This document shows positions 8,994 through 17,657 of a stretch of DNA of 64,000 nt, piece after piece. The position numbers and the translations under genes were made by a program. The notes beneath the pieces are model-generated. The model was not told the origin of the DNA. It worked only from the letters and a program-made list of their open reading frames with translations, and ran no database searches. Source of the stretch: Lysinibacillus fusiformis (GTDB taxonomy: Bacteria > Bacillota > Bacilli > Bacillales_A > Planococcaceae). The stretch is from NCBI RefSeq assembly GCF_007362955.1, contig NZ_CP041696.1, forward strand, positions 3,162,001 through 3,226,000. Reading direction: 5' to 3'. The stretch's first letter is position 1, and each line of letters starts with the position of its first letter.

Positions 8994-9719
8994 ATGAGTG
9001 TGCCACAATATAAACGAGTAGTCATTAAATTAAGTGGTGAAGCGTTAGCGGGTGAAGCTGGCTTCGGTTTATCACCAAAAATTATCAAGTCTGTTGCAGA
9101 AGAAGTAAAAGAAGTAGTAGATCTTGATGTAGAAGTTGCTGTTGTTGTAGGTGGCGGTAACATATGGCGTGGAAAAATCGGTAGCGAGATGGGAATGGAT
9201 CGTGCGGCAGCTGACTATATGGGCATGCTGGCAACGGTTATGAACTCATTAGCATTACAAGATGCTCTTGAAAAATTAGGCATTGAAACACGTGTGCAAT
9301 CTTCTATCGTGATGACACAAGTAGCAGAGCCATATATTCGTCGTAAAGCAGTTCGTCATTTAGAGAAAAAACGAGTAGTTATTTTCGCTGCAGGTACGGG
9401 TAACCCATTCTTCTCTACAGATACAACTGCAGCTTTACGAGCAGCAGAAATTGACGCAGATGCGATTTTAATGGCAAAAAATAATGTAGATGGTGTCTAC
9501 TCGGCAGATCCAAAGGTAGACGCTACTGCCGTTAAATATGATACACTCACATACTTAGACGTTATTCAACAAGGTTTACAAGTAATGGACTCAACAGCTT
9601 CTACTTTATGTATGGATAACGATATTCCGTTAATTGTCTTCTCAATTACGGAGTCCGGTAACATTAAGCGTGCCGTGCAAGGCGAGAAAATTGGAACAGT
9701 TGTTAGGAGGAATGCATAA
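8994..9719 (+). CDS. pyrH: UMP kinase
   Basis: Phosphorylates UMP to UDP in pyrimidine nucleotide synthesis. 241 aa, amino-acid-kinase fold: [14 protein letters not shown] at the N-terminus, [11 protein letters not shown] near 55, [17 protein letters not shown] near 135 and [14 protein letters not shown] near 160. The start at ATG 8994 follows ACGGAGG. A TATAAT at 8935-8940 may be its promoter's -10 but the -35 is weak. Its stop shares one base with the frr start. Confidence 0.99.
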   Translation: MSVPQYKRVVIKLSGEALAGEAGFGLSPKIIKSVAEEVKEVVDLDVEVAVVVGGGNIWRGKIGSEMGMDRAAADYMGMLATVMNSLALQDALEKLGIETRVQSSIVMTQVAEPYIRRKAVRHLEKKRVVIFAAGTGNPFFSTDTTAALRAAEIDADAILMAKNNVDGVYSADPKVDATAVKYDTLTYLDVIQQGLQVMDSTASTLCMDNDIPLIVFSITESGNIKRAVQGEKIGTVVRRNA

Positions 9720-10276
9720 TGGCTAAACAAGTTTTAGAACAAGCTAAAGAAAAAATGAACAAAACAATCGCTGCTTTTTCACGTGAATTGGCTTCAATTC
9801 GTGCAGGTCGTGCAAACGCATCACTACTAGATCGTATTACTGTAGAATACTATGGAGCGCCAACACCGATTAATCAACTTGCAGGTGTAGCTGTGCCAGA
9901 AGCACGACTATTAGTCATTACACCTTACGATAAAACCGTATTAGGTGAGATTGAAAAAGCGATTATGAAATCTGATATTGGGATTACACCAACAAACGAT
10001 GGAACAGTTATTCGTTTAATGATTCCTGCTTTAACGGAAGAACGCCGTAAAGACCTTGTAAAGCAAGTGAAAAAAGAAGCAGAGGATGCGAAAATTGCTG
10101 TCCGTAACGTACGTCGGGATGCTAATGACGATTTAAAAAAACTTGAAAAAGCTGGCGAAATCACAGAAGATGATCTACGTGGCTACGGTGAGGATATTCA
10201 AAAATTAACGGATGATTACATCGTAAAAGTAGATCAGGTAACGAAAGAAAAAGAAAAAGAAATTCTAGATGTGTAA
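9719..10276 (+). CDS. frr: Ribosome recycling factor
   Basis: Splits post-termination ribosomes together with EF-G. 185 aa, the usual length. [20 protein letters not shown] and the [19 protein letters not shown] helix are diagnostic. It overlaps pyrH by one base (TAATG) with GTTAGGAGGAA upstream, so translation is coupled. Confidence 0.99.
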   Translation: MAKQVLEQAKEKMNKTIAAFSRELASIRAGRANASLLDRITVEYYGAPTPINQLAGVAVPEARLLVITPYDKTVLGEIEKAIMKSDIGITPTNDGTVIRLMIPALTEERRKDLVKQVKKEAEDAKIAVRNVRRDANDDLKKLEKAGEITEDDLRGYGEDIQKLTDDYIVKVDQVTKEKEKEILDV

Positions 10277-10318
10277 GCAGACGCTTTACACTCTTTGATG
10301 GAACTTTTTGATGAGATG

Positions 10319-10357
10319 AAGGCGTCCTATACATAACAGGACGTCTTTTCTCTTTTT
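10319..10357 (+). terminator. frr intrinsic terminator
   Basis: AAGGCGTCCT pairs (one G-T) with AGGACGTCTT, followed by a TTTTCTCTTTTT tract. It ends the pyrH-frr unit. Confidence 0.8.
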
Positions 10358-10504
10358 AACTTAATTCAGTGCTCCCATCAATTCGATGAGAACTGATTTG
10401 TATTTCCTTGTCAGCGGACATACGGTCATGTACTGAATAATGTTTAAGCTGTATTTGTTCTAAAATAAGCTAGTTCATACATAGTCAATTTAGAGGGAAA
10501 AAAA

Positions 10505-10534
10505 AGACAAAAAGTACTTTTGTTTGTTATGATA
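10505..10534 (+). promoter_or_regulatory. Promoter for uppS-cdsA-dxr-rseP
   Basis: AAGACA at 10505-10510, an 18-bp spacer and TATGAT at 10529-10534 preceded by TGT (an extended -10). It lies 40 bp before uppS and after the frr terminator. The rest of the 10277-10574 gap shows nothing else I can name. Confidence 0.55.
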
Positions 10535-10574
10535 GGTGAGTATACGTCCGATTAGTTGTAGTGGGGGAGTTAGC

Positions 10575-11369
10575 ATGTTTAAGAAGCTATTAGGTAAACA
10601 AGTAAATATTAATACACTATCATTGGAGGAACGAGTTGCCCTTTCTAAAAGCGAGCCAATTCCTGCCCATGTAGCGATTATTATGGACGGAAATGGACGT
10701 TGGGCAAAGAAACGTGCAATGCCACGTGTTGCTGGGCACCATGAAGGTATGAAGACGGTACGAAAAATAACGAGATTTGCGTCAGATCTTGGTATTCAAG
10801 TATTAACGGTCTATGCGTTTTCTACAGAGAATTGGAAACGACCAAAACCAGAGGTCGATTTTCTTATGCGTCTACCTGTGGAATTTTTAGGATCTTTTTT
10901 ACCGGAAATGATGGAACGCAATGTACGAGTTGAAATGATTGGTGACCCTTCTTTATTGCCAGCCCATACGCAAAAAGCACTGTATGAGGCAATGGAGGAG
11001 ACAAAGCATAATACGGGACTAATTTTAAACTTTGCCTTGAATTATGGGAGTCGTTCAGAAATGGTCAGCGCTATGAAAACGATGCTTCAAAAGGTGCAGG
11101 ATGGTCAATTAACGATGCAAGACATTAATGAGGAATGTATGACATCTCATTTAATGACAGCCCATTTACCAGAGCCAGACTTATTAATTCGTACTAGTGG
11201 TGAAGTACGATTAAGTAACTTTATGTTATGGCAACTCGCCTATACGGAATTTTGGTTTACAGATACATTGTGGCCAGATTTTAGTGAGGAAAACTTACTC
11301 GAAGCGGTGGAAAACTATCAGAAACGTAATCGCCGTTACGGTGGGTTGAAGGGAGAAGAAACAACTTGA
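10575..11369 (+). CDS. uppS: Undecaprenyl diphosphate synthase (cis-prenyltransferase)
   Basis: Makes C55 undecaprenyl-PP, the lipid carrier for peptidoglycan and teichoic acids. 264 aa. HVAIIMDGNGRWAKKR holds the catalytic Asp38; YAFSTENWKRP and DLLIRTSGEVRLSNF are the substrate-binding motifs. ATG 10575 follows GTGGGGGAG; the longer in-frame extension from 10536 would begin next to the -10 box and is rejected. It overlaps cdsA by 4 bp. Confidence 0.98.
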   Translation: MFKKLLGKQVNINTLSLEERVALSKSEPIPAHVAIIMDGNGRWAKKRAMPRVAGHHEGMKTVRKITRFASDLGIQVLTVYAFSTENWKRPKPEVDFLMRLPVEFLGSFLPEMMERNVRVEMIGDPSLLPAHTQKALYEAMEETKHNTGLILNFALNYGSRSEMVSAMKTMLQKVQDGQLTMQDINEECMTSHLMTAHLPEPDLLIRTSGEVRLSNFMLWQLAYTEFWFTDTLWPDFSEENLLEAVENYQKRNRRYGGLKGEETT

Positions 11370-12166
11370 AACAAAGAATCATCACAGCAATAATTGCAGC
11401 AGCACTTTTCATTCCATTTGTCATTTATGGAGAGGTGCCATTTACACTACTAGTGCTTGCAATGGCTGTTGTCGGCTTTTATGAAATACTAAAGATGAAA
11501 GGTATTTCAATTTTTTCAGTACCTGGATTTATAGGACTACTAACACTTATTATGCTGGTTATACCAAAGGACTGGGCAAGCGAGGTAGAACAAGCAATTG
11601 GTTATTCATCCGTATTAATGGTTGTTTATGGACTAATGATGTTACTGCTTATATATGTGGTGCTTGTGAAAAATAAAATTACATTTGATGAAATTGGCTT
11701 TATTTTATTAGGTGCATTTTATGTTGGTCTAGGATTCCATTATTTAATTGAGACACGTAATTACGGTCTAGAGTTTGTTGTATACTGCCTACTTGTTGTT
11801 TGGACGACAGACTCAGGAGCTTATTTTGTAGGAAGAAAATTAGGCAAAAATAAGCTTTGGCCTGAAATTTCACCAAAGAAAACAGTGGAAGGCTTTGTAG
11901 GTGGGATTGTCATTGCTGTCATCTTCGCTATTGGCATGCAAGCGATTTATCCATTTGCAAATGGTTATGTTTCACTGATCTTCATTACAATTTTTGCTTC
12001 AATTATTGGGCAAATGGGTGATTTAGTAGAGTCCGCTATCAAACGTCATTTCGACGTAAAAGATTCAGGCAATATTCTACCAGGGCATGGCGGCATTCTA
12101 GACCGCTTCGATAGTCTGTTATTCGTCGTGCCTTTGCTACATTTTTTACATCTTTTCGGTAACTAG
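11366..12166 (+). CDS. cdsA: Phosphatidate cytidylyltransferase
   Basis: Integral membrane enzyme making CDP-diacylglycerol from CTP and phosphatidate. 266 aa with about eight hydrophobic segments. The C-terminal family signature SAIKRHFDVKDSGNILPGHG followed by GILDRFDS is complete. TTG start at 11366 overlaps the uppS stop (TTGA), with GAAGGGAGAAG upstream. Together with pgsA near the end of the window it serves phospholipid synthesis. Confidence 0.97.
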   Translation: MKQRIITAIIAAALFIPFVIYGEVPFTLLVLAMAVVGFYEILKMKGISIFSVPGFIGLLTLIMLVIPKDWASEVEQAIGYSSVLMVVYGLMMLLLIYVVLVKNKITFDEIGFILLGAFYVGLGFHYLIETRNYGLEFVVYCLLVVWTTDSGAYFVGRKLGKNKLWPEISPKKTVEGFVGGIVIAVIFAIGMQAIYPFANGYVSLIFITIFASIIGQMGDLVESAIKRHFDVKDSGNILPGHGGILDRFDSLLFVVPLLHFLHLFGN

Positions 12167-12272
12167 GGAATTGTGAACGCTATTCTAAAGAATTCACCTC
12201 CTCTAAAAGTGGTAGGCGAAAACCGATTGTAGTATCTTCATTTGCTTAGATATAAAAAGGGGACGTTTTGTC

Positions 12273-13418
12273 GTGAAAAAAATTAGTTTATTGGGTGCAA
12301 CTGGTTCTATCGGTTGGCAGACCTATGATATTTTAAAAGAACAACGTGATGTATTTCACCTTGTGGCGTTTTCTTCAGGGAGAAACATGGAAAAAACACG
12401 TGAGATGATTGAGACATTGCAGCCTGAGCTTGTATCGGTTCAGCTTGAGGAGGATGCACTTGCGCTCACAAAGGCTTATCCAAATGTGCACTTTACATTT
12501 GGTGCAAAAGGACTTGTAGAGGTTGCTACACATCCTGATTCAACCGTTCTAGTCAATGCAGTGCTTGGTAGTGTTGGATTAGAATCAACGCTTGCTGCAA
12601 TTCGGATGGGTAAAACGATTGCCATTGCTAACAAGGAAACGCTTGTAACAGCAGGGCACTTGGTGATGGCAGAGGCCAAGAAATACAACGCACCAATTTT
12701 ACCAGTCGATAGTGAGCATTCAGCCATTTTCCAATCAATGAATGGCGAGAATCGAAAAAATATCGAGCGCTTAATTATTACAGCATCTGGTGGTAGTTTC
12801 CGTGACAAATCACGTGATGAATTAAAACATGTAACAGTAGCTGATGCACTAAATCACCCGAATTGGTCAATGGGTGCGAAAATTACGATAGATTCGGCAA
12901 CAATGATGAATAAGGGGCTAGAAGTCATCGAAGCACATGTCTTATTTGATATGCCATATGATAAAATTGATGTAATTTTGCATAGAGAAAGTATTATTCA
13001 CTCCTTAGTTGAGTATCATGATACTAGTGTCATTGCACAGCTAGGTACACCGGACATGCGTGTACCCATTCAATATGCACTAAGCTACCCAGATCGTATG
13101 CCGTTGCATAATGGTCAACGACTTAATTTAGCGCAAATCGGTCAGTTACATTTTAAAGACATGGACTTTGACCGTTATCCAGCATTGCGACTTGCATATG
13201 AGGCCGGTCGTACAGGTGGTACAATTTTAACAGCGATGAATGCAGCGAATGAAGCGGCAGTTGCGGCGTTTTTACAAGGGAAAATAACATTCCTTGAAAT
13301 TGATGAAACCATTGAGCGTGTCATGCAAGCACATCACAATATTTTAGTGCCAGATTTGCAAACAATTTTACATGTGGACAGTGAGACAAGAAAAATAGTA
13401 TTAGACATGGTAAAATAA
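12273..13418 (+). CDS. dxr: 1-deoxy-D-xylulose 5-phosphate reductoisomerase
   Basis: Second step of the MEP isoprenoid pathway, feeding UppS. 381 aa. NADPH-binding [14 protein letters not shown] at the N-terminus; [12 protein letters not shown] and ASGGSFRD, then [21 protein letters not shown] are the metal- and substrate-binding segments. GTG start at 12273 has AAGGGGACG upstream. The 106-bp gap to cdsA has no obvious terminator, so it is probably in the same operon. Confidence 0.98.
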   Translation: MKKISLLGATGSIGWQTYDILKEQRDVFHLVAFSSGRNMEKTREMIETLQPELVSVQLEEDALALTKAYPNVHFTFGAKGLVEVATHPDSTVLVNAVLGSVGLESTLAAIRMGKTIAIANKETLVTAGHLVMAEAKKYNAPILPVDSEHSAIFQSMNGENRKNIERLIITASGGSFRDKSRDELKHVTVADALNHPNWSMGAKITIDSATMMNKGLEVIEAHVLFDMPYDKIDVILHRESIIHSLVEYHDTSVIAQLGTPDMRVPIQYALSYPDRMPLHNGQRLNLAQIGQLHFKDMDFDRYPALRLAYEAGRTGGTILTAMNAANEAAVAAFLQGKITFLEIDETIERVMQAHHNILVPDLQTILHVDSETRKIVLDMVK

Positions 13419-13464
13419 CGAGGTTAAGACGTCGTTAACTATTCGCTTTTAAAGGTGGGGTATT

Positions 13465-14727
13465 ATGCAAACAGCCATTGCATTTATTTTTATTTTTGGA
13501 TCCCTTGTGTTCTTTCATGAACTTGGTCACTTCCTATTTGCGAAACGCGCAGGAATTATGGTTCGTGAATTTGCTATAGGGATGGGTCCAAAAATTTACG
13601 GCAAAACACATGGCGAAACAATCTATACAATACGTTTATTGCCGATTGGTGGTTACGTTCGTATGGCAGGCGAGGATATGGACGGAACGGAATTACAGCC
13701 AGGCTACCGTGTAGGGCTCATTGTCAATGAAGATAACATAGTTAAAAAGATAATCTTCAATCAAAATAATAGGCAAATACCAGATTTATTATTTTTAGAA
13801 GTTGAGCGTGCGGATTTAGAAAAAGATTTATTTATAGAGGGCTATGATGAAGAAGAAAAGCTAGTTCGATACAGTGTCTCACGAAATTGTGTACTTGTTG
13901 AGAATGGCAGAGAAACCTTAATTGCACCATATGATCGCCAATTTAACGCAAAAACAGTTGGTCAACGTGCTATGACGATTTTTGCTGGACCTTTGTTTAA
14001 CTTTATTTTAGCATTTTTCATCTATTTGCTGATTGGTTTATTTAACGGCGTACCTACATATGAGCCGATTATTACAGAAGTAGTAGAAAATGATCCAGCC
14101 GCTCAGGCAGGTATGCTTGCAGGTGATAAGGTGACATCGATTGACGGACAAGTCGTTGAAAAATGGCAAGATTTAGCGGCAATTGTGCAGGATCGTCCAG
14201 GAGAAACAATTGATGTAACGGTTGAGCGCAGTGGGCAGTTAGTAAACTTGACTATGGTGGTAAAGGAAACCAAACAGGATGGCCGGAAATATGGTCAAAT
14301 AGGTGTTCTTTACGACAGTCCACGAGAATTTAATCCGCTAAAGGCAGTCGTGTTCGGTGCACAAGAAACGTACAATATGACGATGAAGATTTTTGAGCTT
14401 CTAGGCATGCTTATTACTGGGAAATTTACGATAGATGCTTTATCTGGTCCAGTAGGTATATATAAAGCGACAGAGCAGGTAGCGCAGTATGGTTTCATGA
14501 ATTTAATGAATTGGGCTGCAATGTTAAGCATCAACCTAGGTATTATGAATTTACTACCTCTTCCAGCACTAGATGGTGGCCGGTTACTATTCTTTGGTTT
14601 CGAGGCACTTCGAGGCAAGCCAATCGATCGTCAAAAAGAAGGGATCGTTCATTTTGTTGGCATTGTATTGTTAATGATTTTAATGGTCGTAGTCACATGG
14701 AATGATATCCAACGATTTTTCTTTTAA
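13465..14727 (+). CDS. rseP: Site-2 zinc metalloprotease RseP/RasP
   Basis: Membrane-embedded protease that cleaves anti-sigma factors and remnant signal peptides. 420 aa. HELGH at His18-His22 in the first membrane helix is the zinc site. A PDZ domain spans about 205-280 (VVENDPAAQAGMLAGDKVTSI). The second metal-ligand motif LLPLPALDGGRL is near 360. Membrane helices lie at about 1-20, 175-195, 345-370 and 395-415. Its TAA stop (14725-14727) lies inside the first stem of repeat copy A, an unusual arrangement. Confidence 0.97.
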   Translation: MQTAIAFIFIFGSLVFFHELGHFLFAKRAGIMVREFAIGMGPKIYGKTHGETIYTIRLLPIGGYVRMAGEDMDGTELQPGYRVGLIVNEDNIVKKIIFNQNNRQIPDLLFLEVERADLEKDLFIEGYDEEEKLVRYSVSRNCVLVENGRETLIAPYDRQFNAKTVGQRAMTIFAGPLFNFILAFFIYLLIGLFNGVPTYEPIITEVVENDPAAQAGMLAGDKVTSIDGQVVEKWQDLAAIVQDRPGETIDVTVERSGQLVNLTMVVKETKQDGRKYGQIGVLYDSPREFNPLKAVVFGAQETYNMTMKIFELLGMLITGKFTIDALSGPVGIYKATEQVAQYGFMNLMNWAAMLSINLGIMNLLPLPALDGGRLLFFGFEALRGKPIDRQKEGIVHFVGIVLLMILMVVVTWNDIQRFFF

Positions 14728-14919
14728 CTTCTTTCAGCAAAATTCTCCCACCTCTACAGGTGGTGAGCAGAATGCGGATTTAAGTTACTTTTCAGCGGGT
14801 GTACAAACATCCGCTGAAATAAGTTAAAGCCTCCGGCGGATGTCACGGAAATCGGAAAGGAGTTCTTTGTGCAAGCACAAAGCCGATTCCGGACGCAATA
14901 ATGCCGAGGCATTATTGAT
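14724..14919 (+). repeat. Two-domain structured intergenic repeat, copy A
   Basis: 196 bp. Domain 1 is closed by 14724-14738 pairing with 14813-14827 (14 of 15 positions) and contains a CACCT/AGGTG hairpin and a TTCAGCGGGTGT/ACATCCGCTGAA hairpin. Domain 2 is a long hairpin: GCCTCCGGC (14829-14837) with GCCGAGGC (14903-14910), and CGGAAATCGG with CCGATTCCG, capped by CTTTGTGC/GCACAAAG. GGATGTCA faces GGACGCAATAAT in the internal loop. The 3' edge is ATTATTGAT. It starts 1 base before the rseP stop codon and is nearly identical to copy C. Confidence 0.85.
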
Positions 14920-15022
14920 AGTAAATGGAGTGACCGTTCAAATGTCAACTTAATTTACTTTAAGCCTCTGGCGTTAGATGTTAGAAGATACAAAGATGCC
15001 AAGGTAAAATTGACTGAAAATA

Positions 15023-15068
15023 TTAGCTTTGAACGCAATTATTTTGGAAACATTGCGTTCAAAGCTAA
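15023..15068 (+). repeat. 17-bp perfect hairpin in the rseP-proS gap
   Basis: 15023-15039 is the exact reverse complement of 15052-15068, with a 12-nt loop. No T run follows, so it is not a standard terminator. It lies between repeat copies A and I; the surrounding sequence is otherwise featureless. Confidence 0.7.
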
Positions 15069-15157
15069 ATTTGATTATGCTAGAGAAGGAACTTATTTAT
15101 TTAACTTTCTTCAACATTTTCCCCACGCTACTATAAGTGGTAAGAATGAGAAGTGAA

Positions 15158-15284
15158 GTTAACTTCAGCTGGATACGAACCCCTGCTGATTAAAGCTAAG
15201 CCCGCGGTGGATGTCATGGATAAACGAGTTTATTGTTTTTACATAATTCTAAATCTAGACACAAATAAGCTGAGGCAAATTGAT
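15158..15284 (+). repeat. Structured intergenic repeat, degenerate copy I
   Basis: Same order of elements as copy A but eroded: GTTAACTTCAGC (15158-15169) against GCTGATTAAAGC, then TAAGCCCGCGGTGGATGTCATGGA, and a 3' end of TCTAGACACAAATAAGCTGAGGCAAATTGAT type. The GGATGTCA box and the terminal AATTGAT are kept. It ends about 18 bp before the proS start, so the repeat edge abuts the proS ribosome site. Confidence 0.6.
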
Positions 15285-15302
15285 AAAAAGGTGGAACACT
15301 GA

Positions 15303-17009
15303 ATGAAGCAAAGTAAAACATTTATCCCTACGCTACGTGAAGTACCTGCTGATGCAGATGTTAAATCACATAAGCAATTACTACGTGCAGGGTTTATTCG
15401 TCAAAATACAAGTGGGGTATACTCGTATTTACCGCTTGCAAAACGTGTGTTAACAAAAATTGAAAGTATTATTCGTGAAGAGATGGAAGCTGTTAATTCT
15501 ATCGAATTATTAATGCCAGCCCTACAATCTGCAGAGCTTTGGCAGGAATCTGGTCGTTGGGAAAAATACGGCCCAGAATTAATGCGTTTAAAAGACCGTC
15601 ATGATCGCGATTTTGCATTAGGACCAACGCATGAAGAAGTGATTACAACTTTAGTACGCGATGAAATTAAATCATATAAAAAATTACCTTTAACACTCTA
15701 TCAAATTCAAACAAAATTCCGTGATGAAAAACGTCCTCGCTTCGGCTTATTACGTGGACGCGAATTTATTATGAAAGATGCATATTCTTTCCACGCATCT
15801 CGTGAAAGCTTAGATGAAACATATGATGATATGTACCGTGCATATTCAAATATCTTCACTCGACTGGGCTTAAACTACCGTGCAGTAATTGCGGATGCAG
15901 GTTCAATTGGTGGTAAAGGAACGCATGAATTCATGTGTCTTTCTGAAATCGGGGAAGATACGATTGCCTACTCTGATACTTCTGATTATGCGGCAAATAT
16001 TGAGATGGCTGAAGTCATTGTTGACTATCAACCTTCATCAGAAGCATTAAAAGACCTAGATAAAGTAGCAACACCAGATCAAAAAACAATCGAAGAAGTA
16101 TCGGTTTTCTTAAATATCGAGGCTTCAAAAGTTATCAAATCATTAGTGTTTGATGTTGACGGTGAATTAGTTGTAGTTCTTGCTCGTGGTGATCACGAAA
16201 TTAATGATATTAAACTGAAAAATGCATTAGATGCTGGAAACGTTGAACTTGCAAGTGAAGAAGCAATTCGTGAATTACTTGGCTGTGGTGTTGGCTCAAT
16301 TGGTCCAGTTAAATTACCGGTTGATGTGAAAGTAGTTGCTGATCAAGCTATTAAATCAATTCGTAACGGTGTAGCTGGTGCGAACGAAGACGGCTTCCAC
16401 ATAGTGAATGTTAACCCAGAGCGTGATTTCGCCGTGAATGAATATTTAGATATTCGTTTTATCCAAGAGGGAGATCCGTCTCCTGATGGACAAGGGTTTA
16501 TCAAATTTGCAGAAGGTATCGAGGTCGGTCATATTTTCAAATTGGGCACAACATACTCTGCAAAAATGAATGGTACATTCCTAGATGAGCAAGGGAAGGC
16601 ACAACCATTTATTATGGGCTGCTACGGCATTGGCGTTTCACGTATTTTAGCAGCTGTAGCCGAACATTTTCAAGATGACAATGGTTTTACATGGCCTATA
16701 CAATTAGCGCCATATGATATTCATGTCGTGCCTGTGAATGCAAAGGATGAGGCACAAGTTGCTTTAGCGGATGAGTTATACGGCTTATTGAAATCATATC
16801 GCTATGATGTGCTTTTAGATGATCGCGCTGAACGAGTAGGCGTTAAATTTGCGGATGCTGATCTGATTGGTCTACCTGTTCGTGTAACAGTTGGTAAAAA
16901 GGCGTCAGAAGGTATAGTTGAAGTGAAATTCCGTCAATCAGGCGAAACGTTTGAATGGCAAAAAGAAGAGGTCATTGATCGCTTAAACGAATTTTTCCGC
17001 AAGAACTAA
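15303..17009 (+). CDS. proS: Prolyl-tRNA synthetase
   Basis: Class II synthetase charging tRNA-Pro. 568 aa, bacterial type with an inserted editing domain (about 225-400) between motifs 2 and 3. Motif 2 is [20 protein letters not shown] near 140; motif 3 is [14 protein letters not shown] near 440. The C-terminal anticodon-binding domain starts near 475 ([10 protein letters not shown]). Start ATG 15303 follows AAAAAGGTGG. It lies between rseP and polC, the standard order. Confidence 0.98.
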   Translation: MKQSKTFIPTLREVPADADVKSHKQLLRAGFIRQNTSGVYSYLPLAKRVLTKIESIIREEMEAVNSIELLMPALQSAELWQESGRWEKYGPELMRLKDRHDRDFALGPTHEEVITTLVRDEIKSYKKLPLTLYQIQTKFRDEKRPRFGLLRGREFIMKDAYSFHASRESLDETYDDMYRAYSNIFTRLGLNYRAVIADAGSIGGKGTHEFMCLSEIGEDTIAYSDTSDYAANIEMAEVIVDYQPSSEALKDLDKVATPDQKTIEEVSVFLNIEASKVIKSLVFDVDGELVVVLARGDHEINDIKLKNALDAGNVELASEEAIRELLGCGVGSIGPVKLPVDVKVVADQAIKSIRNGVAGANEDGFHIVNVNPERDFAVNEYLDIRFIQEGDPSPDGQGFIKFAEGIEVGHIFKLGTTYSAKMNGTFLDEQGKAQPFIMGCYGIGVSRILAAVAEHFQDDNGFTWPIQLAPYDIHVVPVNAKDEAQVALADELYGLLKSYRYDVLLDDRAERVGVKFADADLIGLPVRVTVGKKASEGIVEVKFRQSGETFEWQKEEVIDRLNEFFRKN

Positions 17010-17087
17010 TACCCTTTTGAACGTGTGACTCCAAAAGGATATAGATGTTTCGATTAGAAGCATGTTTTTTAAATGATAGGATCAAGC

Positions 17088-17197
17088 AAAAAATTCGCGA
17101 CAATCCTGCGGGAAAGCGAGCCAAGCAATTCCCCACAGATACTAAAATATCTGTGGGGCTTTGCGGATCGCCCGTAGAAAGGGAGCGAATTTTTTTG
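17088..17197 (+). terminator. Nested long hairpin, likely proS terminator
   Basis: Outer arms AAAAAATTCGC (17088-17098) and GCGAATTTTTT (17185-17195) enclose a perfect CCCCACAGATA/TATCTGTGGGG hairpin (17131-17141/17148-17158) and a CGGG/CCCG contact. The 3' T run fits rho-independent termination after proS, but at 110 nt it is far larger than a usual terminator and may be a repeat element acting as one. Confidence 0.6.
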
Positions 17198-17206
17198 CAT
17201 CAAAAT

Positions 17207-17571
17207 TTAACTTCTTTCAGCAGATATCTTTTGTACCGAAAGCGTAGCGACAGGTACAGAAGTCTCCCGCCTCTATAGATGAGTGAGATAAATGCGGGTT
17301 TAAATTACTTTTCAGTGGGTGTCCAAACACCTGTTGCTACCACTACGCTTTCGCACATAGAACACCTGTTACTGGCGCTACGCTTTCGCACATAAAACAA
17401 CTGCTGAAAGAGGTTAAAGCCTCCGGCGGATGTCACGGAATCGGAAAGGAGTGAATTTAGGATGTTAGCCTAAGTTCGTCGCATCCATGCGACAACGGCT
17501 AACTGATCTGCATCGTGCAGGCCTAAGCACAAAGCCGAATTCGGACGCAATTATGCCGAGGCATAATTGAT
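17207..17571 (+). repeat. Two-domain structured intergenic repeat, copy B (expanded)
   Basis: 365 bp. The closing stem is 17207-17221 with 17403-17417 (15 bp with one G-T). Domain 1 is enlarged and holds a near-tandem CTACGCTTTCGCACATA unit, present twice. Domain 2 has GCCTCCGGC/GCCGAGGC and CGGAATCGG/CCGAATTCG, plus an extra module not in copies A and C: GTTAGCC...GGCTAAC enclosing GTCGCAT/ATGCGAC, then CTGCA/TGCAG. It ends AATTGAT. A 77-aa ORF across it is not a gene. Confidence 0.8.
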
Positions 17572-17600
17572 ATAGTATCCGCTAGATAAGAAATAGCACA

Positions 17601-17629
17601 AGAGGCTTTTCAAACTGCCTCTTTTTTTT
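17601..17629 (+). terminator. Intrinsic terminator upstream of polC
   Basis: AGAGGC pairs with GCCTCT around a 10-nt loop and is followed by eight T residues. It would stop transcripts running through repeat B just before polC. Confidence 0.8.
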
Positions 17630-17657
17630 CATAAAAGTGAAGGAAGGTGTCAACCGA

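Noticed and set aside
10536..10574. N-terminal extension of UppS
   Set aside because: It would begin directly after the -10 box; ATG 10575 has GTGGGGGAG upstream and gives the normal family N-terminus.
14754..14948. Reverse-strand ORF in the rseP-proS gap with a twin at 22015-22215
   Set aside because: The two encode nearly the same peptide only because they lie in nearly identical repeat copies A and C; no ribosome site and no homologous ORF in copies B, D or H.
17045..17278. 77-aa ORF between proS and polC
   Set aside because: It lies across the nested terminator and repeat copy B, has no ribosome site and no recognisable domain; the coding appearance is chance in palindromic sequence.
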